Assembly (NCBI GenBank): GCA_028819495.1
Contig: JAPPLI010000118.1
Location: 1 to 36,740 of the forward strand
From: Gammaproteobacteria bacterium
GTDB taxonomy: Bacteria > Pseudomonadota > Gammaproteobacteria > Eutrophobiales > Eutrophobiaceae
Direction of reading: 5' to 3'
Length of the DNA: 36,740 nt
The notes beneath the pieces are model-generated. The model saw nothing but the letters and a program-made list of their open reading frames with translations. It was not told the origin of the DNA and ran no database searches. Each line of letters starts with the position of its first letter. Position 1 is the stretch's first letter. The position numbers and the translations under genes were made by a program. Positions 17,282 through 24,561 of this stretch are shown here, piece by piece.

Positions 17282-18045
17282 AATTTCCACACTTGCATAC
17301 AACGGTTTATCATTGCAACTACCTGGTCTGCGGCTTCGAGATGGACGTAATGACCCGATGCAATGACCTGTCCGATGAACGCCCCGGGTTGATGTGCAAG
17401 CAATACTTCGGGTTCGCTGTTGCGCCCCGCCCAGAAACCGGCTACCGGAACAGAGATGCGGGACAAGGCGCTCCCGCCATCCCACGCCAGCATGCTGGCA
17501 AAGGATTGTATCAAGGTATCGGGATCAATTTTTTCCATGATCGCTGCGCGCCCGGCAACCGCTGTTTTATCGTCATACGGTCCCGATTGCGCGTCGATTA
17601 GAATTTTCTTCGCTTCCTCATAGCCGTCTCCCTGCAGCATCTCCAGCAAGCCTTCCCAACCGCTGCGGGTATCCGGATCGAGAACCACGGGAGCAGGATC
17701 CAGCAATATGACGGCCGCAACCTCGTCGGAATGCCGGGCGGCCGTCTCCAACGCGACCAGGGCGCCCATGCTGTGCCCGATCAAAACGGGCTTTTCCAGG
17801 CCTGCAGCCCGGACAACCCTGCGAACTTCCCCGGCGCTGTTCCCGATGCTGATGGATGATGCCGGCGCCGGGCTTTCTCCATGGCCAGGCAGGTCAATGA
17901 GAAGCGTCGAACCGTTCCGGATACGCCACCACTCGGCCAGGCCGGCCATAAACTGCCTTCGGCCCAATAAAGCATGGAGGAACACTGCAGGCCGTCCCTC
18001 TGCCTCAATGACATCATGGACCAGTAGTTCAGACCGTGTCGGCAT
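17278..18045 (-). CDS. Alpha/beta-fold hydrolase
   Basis: A 255-residue alpha/beta hydrolase. The nucleophile elbow is GHSMG at 90-94 (Ser92). DLPGHGES at 51-58 is the usual loop before it, and SGHYVHLE near 230-237 supplies the catalytic His232. The oxyanion region is VFLHALLG (21-28). It is probably cytoplasmic, as no signal peptide is seen. The start overlaps the end of the glutamine-synthetase-like gene by 17 bp and its stop overlaps the next start by 4 bp, so it is tightly co-translated. Esterase, amidase and C-C hydrolase activities are all possible. The operon suggests it acts on an oxidised intermediate of the amine. Confidence 0.85.
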   Translation of the reverse strand: MPTRSELLVHDVIEAEGRPAVFLHALLGRRQFMAGLAEWWRIRNGSTLLIDLPGHGESPAPASSISIGNSAGEVRRVVRAAGLEKPVLIGHSMGALVALETAARHSDEVAAVILLDPAPVVLDPDTRSGWEGLLEMLQGDGYEEAKKILIDAQSGPYDDKTAVAGRAAIMEKIDPDTLIQSFASMLAWDGGSALSRISVPVAGFWAGRNSEPEVLLAHQPGAFIGQVIASGHYVHLEAADQVVAMINRCMQVWKL

Positions 18046-19432
18046 AACGCATCAGTTCCCAGTCCGACACATCGTCCTCGGATGAATCTCCGACGGCTTC
18101 ATTGTAGGCGTCCAGTTCCACGCGCCGGCTGTAGGCATAGAAGCGCACAAAATCCTCTCCCAGGTACGCGTTGGCAATTTCGCTCTGTTCAAATACGTCC
18201 AGCGCTTCCGCCATGGTGGCCGGCACGCTTTGCAGGGATTCGTTCATATACCCGTCTCCAAACACGGGATCAGGCGGTTCGAGTTCGTTTTCCAGGCCGT
18301 ACGCCATACCCGCCAGGCACATGGCGATGCACAGGTAGGGATTTGCATCCGCGCCCCCGGTCCTGTGTTCAATGCGGCACGCGGATGGCGAATCGACGAC
18401 TGTGCGCAGGGCAATCGACTTGTTGTCGTGACCCCAGCCCACCAGGTGCCCGGTGGAATAATGCGCGGCGAAGCGGCGGTATGAATTACGGGTCGGACAG
18501 CACATCAGGGTAAGATCCCGCAATGAGGCCAGTTCTCCGGCAACGGCCTGCTTGATGATCCTCGAGCGTTTGTCCGCCGCGGTTTCGTCGTAAAATACGG
18601 GTTTATCGTCCTGCCACAGTGAATGGTTGATGTGGATGCCGTTTCCGAAACCCTGCATGGTCGGTTTCGCCATGAAATTCGGGAACAAATCCTGCTGTGA
18701 GGCAATTTCCCGGATCGCGTGCTTGAACAGGAACGCGGTATCGGCTGCCGTTGTTGCGGGTTCCGGCGTCAGGTTGAATTCCTGCATGCCGGGCCCGAAT
18801 TCCGCAGACCAGACTTCAATGGGAACGCCGAACTCCTGCAGGGCTTTGCGCACCGGCTGTACCAGCGGCGCATCTCGGCCGCTGCGGGTGAGGCTGTAAC
18901 ACTGTGCGGTAGGCGATAACGGCGTCATGTTGCGGTAGCCTTTGCGGTACGCCGATTCCTCTGTCTCGCGAAACAGCAGCCATTCCAGTTCCATCGAAAA
19001 CATCGCCCTGAAGCCCAGCCCCGCCAGGCGGTCTTCGAGTCGCCTGACCAGGGCGCGCGGCATGAACTCCAGGGGCCACTTGTTTTCCGCGTGTTCATAG
19101 TCACAGATAACCAGGGCGTTGGCATCCTGCCAGGGAACCAGGCGCGCCGTTGCCGGATCCGGGATCAAGCGTAAATCGGTAAACCCTTCCTCCCATGATG
19201 GCCACCAGCCGCTGCTTCCCTCCGGTGGTGGATTGGGCATGCCTGCGCCATCCATCATGATCATGAAACTGGAGATATTCACCATGGTGGTCGGGTCGGC
19301 AAGAAAACGCTTTGCAGGGATATGCTTGCCGCGCGCAATGCCGTGGAGGTCCGCTGCAACAAACGAGACTGAATCGAGTTCATGCCGTTCGATGAGGTCC
19401 AGTATGGGTTGGTAATGATTTGTAGAGTTCAC
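18029..19432 (-). CDS. Glutamine-synthetase-like gamma-glutamyl-amine ligase (PuuA-type)
   Basis: A 467-residue member of the glutamine synthetase superfamily, of the type that joins glutamate to amines other than ammonia (PuuA, gamma-glutamylpolyamine and gamma-glutamylanilide ligases). Catalytic-site residues visible are MELEW (147-151, metal glutamates), EFGPGMQEFN (211-220), NGIHINHS (264-271) and NSYRR (316-320). The conserved ADANPYL at 361-367 and the following segment are also typical. It lacks the adenylylation-site context of housekeeping GlnA. It starts at a GTG (19432) with AAGGG about 8 nt upstream. It is first of a six-gene operon and is divergent from a winged-helix/ATPase regulator. 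Amine substrate unknown. Confidence 0.85.
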   Translation of the reverse strand: MNSTNHYQPILDLIERHELDSVSFVAADLHGIARGKHIPAKRFLADPTTMVNISSFMIMMDGAGMPNPPPEGSSGWWPSWEEGFTDLRLIPDPATARLVPWQDANALVICDYEHAENKWPLEFMPRALVRRLEDRLAGLGFRAMFSMELEWLLFRETEESAYRKGYRNMTPLSPTAQCYSLTRSGRDAPLVQPVRKALQEFGVPIEVWSAEFGPGMQEFNLTPEPATTAADTAFLFKHAIREIASQQDLFPNFMAKPTMQGFGNGIHINHSLWQDDKPVFYDETAADKRSRIIKQAVAGELASLRDLTLMCCPTRNSYRRFAAHYSTGHLVGWGHDNKSIALRTVVDSPSACRIEHRTGGADANPYLCIAMCLAGMAYGLENELEPPDPVFGDGYMNESLQSVPATMAEALDVFEQSEIANAYLGEDFVRFYAYSRRVELDAYNEAVGDSSEDDVSDWELMRYADTV

Positions 19433-19511
19433 AGTGATTACCCTTCGGCAGTTTTTCGTGAGGCGGCAATACCGATACCTGTCAGTATATTGTCCCGTTC
19501 AACGAATATAT

Positions 19512-19539
19512 ATCATAGGATTAACCGGACTGATTTTAA
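19512..19539 (-). promoter_or_regulatory. Candidate promoter of the six-gene operon
   Basis: On the minus strand: -35 TTAAAA (19534-19539, four of six), 16-bp spacer, -10 TATGAT (19512-19517, five of six). The -35 lies exactly at the centre of the CGGACT/AGTCCG inverted repeat at 19526-19546. This arrangement suits a regulator that either occludes or replaces -35 recognition. The leader would be about 70 nt. The weak -35 fits activator dependence. Confidence 0.4.
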
Positions 19540-19546
19540 GAGTCCG
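19526..19546. promoter_or_regulatory. Inverted repeat CGGACT-N9-AGTCCG, candidate operator
   Basis: A perfect 6-bp inverted repeat with a 9-bp spacer in the divergent region between the GS-like gene and the winged-helix/ATPase regulator. Its position over the predicted -35 of the operon makes it the best candidate for that regulator's binding site. The 15-bp centre-to-centre arm spacing is larger than one helical turn. No second copy was found nearby. Confidence 0.4.
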
Positions 19547-19625
19547 AATAATACAATTTTTATAACAATTTAAGAAAACGCCAATGAGGAACCCTGTTGA
19601 AAGTCAGGTTTGCTCCGGCGACCGG

Positions 19626-19654
19626 TTGAGCGAAAAAACACCCGGTGCTATGAT
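19626..19654 (+). promoter_or_regulatory. Sigma70-type promoter of the winged-helix/ATPase regulator
   Basis: -35 TTGAGC (19626-19631), a 17-bp spacer and -10 TATGAT (19649-19654). Transcription would start near 19661, about 23 nt before the GTG start at 19684. Confidence 0.5.
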
Positions 19655-19683
19655 TTTATCCCTGTCAGGTAGCGTGAACAGCA

Positions 19684-21534
19684 GTGATAAACATCACCGG
19701 CATCAACGTTTATAACTTCCCACCGTTCCGGCTTAACCTCGCTGAAGCAACGCTGCACCGGGGCGCGGATGAACTGCAGGTGCGGCCGAAGACCTTTTCA
19801 GTTTTGTCCGTACTGGTTCAAAACCATAAAAAACTGGTGACGAAAGACAACCTCATGCTGACGGTCTGGCCGGATGTTATTGTCGAAGACCAGGCTTTGA
19901 AAAACTGCATAAGAGAACTGCGGCAAATTCTTGGGGACAACCCGCGCGCGGCCGAGTTTATCCAGACCGTGCACGGCCGCGGTTACAGGTTTATTGCGCC
20001 CGTGTCGGGCGTTGATGTTGCCCGCGTGGATGACTTGCAAGGTGACGGGTCTGAACGGCAGCATATCCTTGTTGACAGGGATGAAGCGCTGGAACAACTC
20101 AATGAATTCCTGTCCCGGGCGATGACAGGAGAACGGCAACTGGTATTTATCAACGGTGAAGCCGGGATAGGGAAAAGTGCGCTTGCCGATACTTTCTTCA
20201 AACAGGTATTGCCCGATCGCGGGATGCTGTCAGGCCAGGGCCAGTGCATAGAGCGGCGCGGCACGGTAGACGCCTTCATGCCGTTCATAGATGCGCTCGT
20301 CGATGCCTGCAAAACTGCCGGATTCGATGCTTTTTCACTCATTGAGCAACATGCTCCCAACTGGTACCGGCGCTTGCCTGGTCATAAAACACGGGTCCGT
20401 TCAGGCATGCCGGGTTCCCGGCTTGCATACAACGACAATGACGGGATGCTGCTTGAAATGGCGGAAGCTCTGGAAACCATAACCAGGAATTATCCCGTCC
20501 TGATTCTGCTTGAAGACGTGCAATGGTGTGACAGCGCGACCCTGGAATTACTGGCTTTTCTGGCCCGGCGCCGCAACGCCGCCAGGTTCCTGGTGATTGC
20601 GACATATCGAATAGAAGACGTGATCGGTACAGATCATCCCCTGCCTGCAGTCAAGCAGGAGTTGTTGGTACACAAACGCTGCGCGGAGATCAACCTGCCT
20701 CCCCTGACAGTCAACGGAATTCACAGGTTTCTCCTGCGACGCTTCACCCCGGTGGACGCCGCTTCTCTCGATTTGCGCCGCCTGGCCGTAAAAATTCATG
20801 GCCGGACAGACGGTAATCCACTGTTCATGACGGAATTTCTCCAGCATTTGATTAACAAGAACTATCTTGTAATCGAACAGGAAAACTGGCGCTTGAAATA
20901 TGACCTGGATGTTGCGGTGAATGAAATTCCCGCAGACCTTAAAATCTTCATCGACGTGCTGGTAAATCGACTGGACCCCCTGCCTCGTCATATCCTGGAG
21001 ATTGCCAGCCTGGTCGGCCCGAAATTCTCTGCGCGCCTGATTACCGGACTGGTAAATTCAGGTATCCTCGAGATTGAGGAGATCTGCTCCCAACTGGCAG
21101 AGCGCGAATTCATGCTGGCATTCGACAACGAGAAAATTCTGGACGACGGCAGTTCGGTACAGCGCTTCCGCTTCATACATAACGTGCACCAGGAGACACT
21201 CGCAAATCGAATGCCGCCTGCAGAACGTATTCGTACCTTGAGGGCCATAGGAGAGCGCATAGAAAACCTGTATGCCGATGATACTTCGGAAGTCAATGCC
21301 GAGCTTGCCAGCCTCTTCGAACGGGGGAAAATGTATGACAAGGCCATACAGTATTTTCTCCTGAATGCCCGCCAGCTCAGTGACAGGGGGGCGGAGCGCG
21401 AAGCCCGGTCCCAGTTCGCCAGGGGCAGTGAATTGCTTAACCTGGTACGGGAACGGAATGTTCAGCAGGGGTTGGTCGAAAAGTTTCGGACAACCCGGGA
21501 AAAACTGTATGGAAACAAGCCTGCCCGGACCTGA
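19684..21534 (+). CDS. Winged-helix (OmpR/CadC-type) regulator fused to AAA/STAND ATPase
   Basis: A 616-residue regulator. Residues about 12-107 form an OmpR/CadC-type winged helix (RPKTFSVLSVLVQNHKKLVT and the typical HGRGYRFIAPV end). A linker leads to an ATPase with Walker A GEAGIGKS at 158-165 and Walker B LILLEDVQW at 273-281. The C-terminal third is a helical STAND-like region, but it is too short for a full TPR array. No receiver domain or membrane helix is seen, so it is a cytosolic one-component sensor. The start is a GTG (19684). It is divergent from the six-gene operon, so control of that operon is the simplest model. It converges with the puuD-like gene, leaving a 61-bp gap with a CCGGCGCGCCGG palindrome. 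Confidence 0.87.
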   Translation: MINITGINVYNFPPFRLNLAEATLHRGADELQVRPKTFSVLSVLVQNHKKLVTKDNLMLTVWPDVIVEDQALKNCIRELRQILGDNPRAAEFIQTVHGRGYRFIAPVSGVDVARVDDLQGDGSERQHILVDRDEALEQLNEFLSRAMTGERQLVFINGEAGIGKSALADTFFKQVLPDRGMLSGQGQCIERRGTVDAFMPFIDALVDACKTAGFDAFSLIEQHAPNWYRRLPGHKTRVRSGMPGSRLAYNDNDGMLLEMAEALETITRNYPVLILLEDVQWCDSATLELLAFLARRRNAARFLVIATYRIEDVIGTDHPLPAVKQELLVHKRCAEINLPPLTVNGIHRFLLRRFTPVDAASLDLRRLAVKIHGRTDGNPLFMTEFLQHLINKNYLVIEQENWRLKYDLDVAVNEIPADLKIFIDVLVNRLDPLPRHILEIASLVGPKFSARLITGLVNSGILEIEEICSQLAEREFMLAFDNEKILDDGSSVQRFRFIHNVHQETLANRMPPAERIRTLRAIGERIENLYADDTSEVNAELASLFERGKMYDKAIQYFLLNARQLSDRGAEREARSQFARGSELLNLVRERNVQQGLVEKFRTTREKLYGNKPART

Positions 21535-21595
21535 TGGAAACCGTTACCGCAGGGCGACCGTTACAGACAGCCGGCGCGCCGGTTTAACCTGCTTT

Positions 21596-22339
21596 TCAGC
21601 TTTTTGCGGCGCTGACCAGGTCATCGAATAATTCCTGGTTGTCCGTTGCCGGGAGTTTTTCCGGGTGCCATTGCACCCCGATGATATATTTTTCCGGGTC
21701 TTCAGTCTCAATCCCCTCAACAGTGCCGTCGGAAGCACGGGCAACCACCTTGAATCCTTGCGCAAGCCGGGCCACGCCCTGGTGGTGAGTGGTATTCACC
21801 TCCCGGGTTTCACTGCCCAGGATCGAAGCCAGCCGCGATCCCGGCACGATTTCAACCGGATGGCGCAATGCCAGGATATCATCGAGCAGCGTCGGACGAG
21901 GGCCGTGGTCGGCCCTTCCTTCCAGCGTGATTCTCTGGTTGAGCGTGCCGCCGAATGCCACGTTGATCAGTTGCATGCCCCGGCAGGTGCCTAATACCGG
22001 GATCCCGCGTTCAACAGCGGCATTCAACAGCGCTATTTCCCTCTGGTCTGCGCCCGGATCAACATTCCGGCATGAGCCTTTGTCACTCTCTCCATAACAG
22101 GAGGGATCGATATCATCGCCCCCGGTGAGCAACAAGGCGTCGATTTTGGCAACCACACACTCTTCTGTGCCCGGCCTGACATGGGGCAGCATCATCGGAA
22201 TGCCTTCGGCAGCGTGGATTCGATCCACATAAGCCTCATCGATCTGAAATATATTCATACGGCTGCCCCATACCTCGACATCCTGGCGCCAGGCCGCGAT
22301 GCCGATTACCGGCAGGGCGTTCTTCGATTGCGACTCCAT
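21596..22339 (-). CDS. PuuD-like gamma-glutamyl-amine hydrolase (class I GATase, peptidase C26)
   Basis: A 247-residue class I glutamine amidotransferase-like hydrolase. The nucleophile is Cys119 in GTCRGMQ, and the catalytic His225/Glu227 are in GVQWHPEK. The LLTGGDDIDPSCYGE segment (70-84) and FGGTLNQ are characteristic of gamma-glutamyl-gamma-aminobutyrate hydrolase PuuD. The reaction would release glutamate from a gamma-glutamylated amine or amino acid. It starts 2 bp after the stop of the FAD enzyme gene and is co-transcribed with it. It complements the GS-like ligase 2 kb away, although a regulator gene on the other strand separates the two. Confidence 0.88.
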   Translation of the reverse strand: MESQSKNALPVIGIAAWRQDVEVWGSRMNIFQIDEAYVDRIHAAEGIPMMLPHVRPGTEECVVAKIDALLLTGGDDIDPSCYGESDKGSCRNVDPGADQREIALLNAAVERGIPVLGTCRGMQLINVAFGGTLNQRITLEGRADHGPRPTLLDDILALRHPVEIVPGSRLASILGSETREVNTTHHQGVARLAQGFKVVARASDGTVEGIETEDPEKYIIGVQWHPEKLPATDNQELFDDLVSAAKS

Positions 22340-22341
22340 TG

Positions 22342-24348
22342 TTATATCAAGTCGATTGCCTGCTGCGCAGCGCGCTGTCCTTCCGCCATGGCGCCGACAA
22401 AAGCTTGCAGGCCGCGCAGTTCGGCATGCGCGAAAAAGATGCGCCCGTAACCCTCGCGCAACGTGTCCGTAGCCGAACGGCTGTTATCCGCAGGATAGAA
22501 AAAACCGGGTTTGGGAACCGAATAGGCATGGCCCCAGCGGTTAACGGTGATGGCCGCTATATCGCGTTGCGGCTCAAAGCCTCCCTTATCAAATAAAAGG
22601 TGCATCTGTTCGATAACACGGCGCTCGATATCCATGTACGGTGTTGCCAGTAATTGTTGCCGCAACACAAGGCCCTGTTGCCTGACGGGCAAGGCGCTGT
22701 CAATCATTGGCGCATAAAATGTCAATACAATGGGCTGATCCGGGTGAAACGGCGCCTTGTAGTCGCCTACAACAAGCGGTTGCCGGATATTGCAATAGAA
22801 ACCGAATTTTCCGCCAAAATACAGAACCGACGTCAAGCCCATACGCTCCATAAAACGCCAGTTGGTTAACGCGACATTCACTGCGACCACCGGCGAATGA
22901 TCGAATTTATCCAGTGCTTTTGCCACCGTGGGCGGCGCATCACCCAGGATATGCCGGCTGACCCAGGCGCCGGCGCAGACTATGGCCGTTTTCGAGACGA
23001 CCTGGTGTAATTCGCCGTTTCTCTCATACACGACCCGGACCCTGCCGCCGTTACTGCCCTTCAGGTGCCGCACGTCCACTACGGTGGCGGCCAGGCGCAT
23101 GTGCATATTATTTTTTCGATTTTCCAGTTCATCGAAACGTATCTTACCTCCCATCATGGAGGCGGGCGTGTTCTCGCCTTCAAACAGGCCGGGCCAGACA
23201 TAATTCATCAGGTACCGGTAAACATAGGTATTTCCGCCGGGGAAACAGCCCACATTGAAATCACGCATGAATGTGGTCAGGTGTCTGGCCGATACCGGCG
23301 CCCTGTATTCACCTAAGTCCGGGGTCTCCGCCGCCCCGGGCATCATCAGCAATTTCGTCGCCACATAGGCCGAGCAGGTGGCTGACCCGAAACCGAGAGC
23401 GCTGGCAAGCAAGGGGTCGCAAAAACGGGCAACGGCAGGTGACAGCCCATGGACATCCACCAGCAATTCCTCGTAAGACATCCGGTCCAGCCACCGGTCC
23501 ATGTCTGCCCTGTCATGGTCAAGGGAGAGACTCCAGTTATAACGGAGAAAATCGTTCCGGGTCTTTTCGTCAAAACCGAGTCCCCGCATCCCGTTCATAA
23601 AGGGGTTCCTGACGGGATCGGGCCGGGGATTATCAGCCGTCGGGGCCGGGTAATAACCAATACTGTCGGAAACGGTCGCCCACAAGGTGAAGGCGTAATT
23701 CGTAACATCAAACTCCAGCGGTTTATCAGTCCCTTCCAGCTCAACCCAGTCATAGGAAAGCGGCATTCCGATATCGTTAAACTCATCGAACATGAGGTCG
23801 TCACCGATTGCCATCTGCCCCGAATAACGGGGCAGGATGACCAGGTTCGAACCCTGCGGTCCGAAAATCCGGTGCCCGTTGACGTGATATTCGTTGTGTT
23901 TTGCCTCCCCGCCGAAAATCCGGTGGTTTTCAAGGATCAGCATCCTTGTGCCGGGCGCATCTTTCTTTATCCGGTATGCCGCCCCCATGCTGGTCGCGCC
24001 GCCGCCGATAATGACGACGTCATAATCATCATCGGACGCATGAGCATTATTGAACGCGGACTCAGCAAACTGGTTTTCAAATATGGCGTGGGCGCGGGTG
24101 ACGACATCCCAGGTGTTACCGTTGTTTCCCCGGTAATCTCCGACACCGCTGGGACCGTCGTACGTTAGATTCACCGGGGCGGCAGCAGTATATTGATCTG
24201 CCCCGGCCTGTAATAATTGTGCCGGCGTCAATCCACCCAGTAACGCTGTTCCGGCGCCAAGCAGACTGCCCCCAAGAAAATCACGACGGGTAATCTGCAG
24301 ATGGGGGATATGACTCTTATGAATGACTGATTGCCGTTTTCTGTTCAC
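22342..24348 (-). CDS. Tat-exported FAD-dependent oxidoreductase, spermidine-dehydrogenase-like
   Basis: A 668-residue flavoprotein with a twin-arginine signal, TRRDFLGGSLLGAG at 20-33, and so probably folded before export to the periplasm. A Rossmann FAD motif follows at 109-124 (YDVVIIGGGATSMGAA); the third glycine of GxGxxG is Ser120. Next comes ENHRIFGGEAKHNEY, a block I associate with the spermidine dehydrogenase (SpdH) family. The C-terminal part has the FAD-closing segment with IFFAHAELRG and a final helix. It would oxidise a polyamine or similar amine in the periplasm. The start is a GTG with GAGGA 7 nt upstream. It is the first gene before puuD and is divergent from the second TonB receptor. 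The FAD/Tat call is firm; the substrate is tentative. Confidence 0.7.
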   Translation of the reverse strand: MNRKRQSVIHKSHIPHLQITRRDFLGGSLLGAGTALLGGLTPAQLLQAGADQYTAAAPVNLTYDGPSGVGDYRGNNGNTWDVVTRAHAIFENQFAESAFNNAHASDDDYDVVIIGGGATSMGAAYRIKKDAPGTRMLILENHRIFGGEAKHNEYHVNGHRIFGPQGSNLVILPRYSGQMAIGDDLMFDEFNDIGMPLSYDWVELEGTDKPLEFDVTNYAFTLWATVSDSIGYYPAPTADNPRPDPVRNPFMNGMRGLGFDEKTRNDFLRYNWSLSLDHDRADMDRWLDRMSYEELLVDVHGLSPAVARFCDPLLASALGFGSATCSAYVATKLLMMPGAAETPDLGEYRAPVSARHLTTFMRDFNVGCFPGGNTYVYRYLMNYVWPGLFEGENTPASMMGGKIRFDELENRKNNMHMRLAATVVDVRHLKGSNGGRVRVVYERNGELHQVVSKTAIVCAGAWVSRHILGDAPPTVAKALDKFDHSPVVAVNVALTNWRFMERMGLTSVLYFGGKFGFYCNIRQPLVVGDYKAPFHPDQPIVLTFYAPMIDSALPVRQQGLVLRQQLLATPYMDIERRVIEQMHLLFDKGGFEPQRDIAAITVNRWGHAYSVPKPGFFYPADNSRSATDTLREGYGRIFFAHAELRGLQAFVGAMAEGQRAAQQAIDLI

Positions 24349-24422
24349 GGAGTTTTCCTCAATGGGCGAATAGTCCGTATCATCAGCAAAATATCACTGG
24401 CGGAAAATACACGGTAATTATT

Positions 24423-24531
24423 TTGTACCATTTTTGTACTTTTAGGACTTTTCATGTGTTTTATTTTTTCTATATCGTTAGGATGCAAGCAACAGTCTCA
24501 GGGGCGGACACGGTGTGATCACTTGTACCAT
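24423..24531. repeat. TTGTAC repeats in the spdH-like/TonB-receptor divergent region
   Basis: TTGTACCAT occurs at 24423-24431 and again at 24523-24531, exactly 100 bp apart. A third TTGTAC lies at 24434-24439, 11 bp after the first. Spacing by about one helical turn suggests a shared regulator site in this AT-rich divergent region. No convincing promoter hexamers were found around them. Confidence 0.3.
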
Positions 24532-24561
24532 ACGCTGGAACTTCCATGCGGGGATGATGAT

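Noticed and set aside
15011..19432. The six-gene operon as an antibiotic biosynthesis cluster
   Set aside because: No carrier protein, NRPS/PKS, or resistance gene; neighbours are catabolic.
21571..21582. CCGGCGCGCCGG palindrome between convergent genes as a terminator
   Set aside because: Too short a stem once a loop is allowed and only three T follow; left as an unexplained palindrome.
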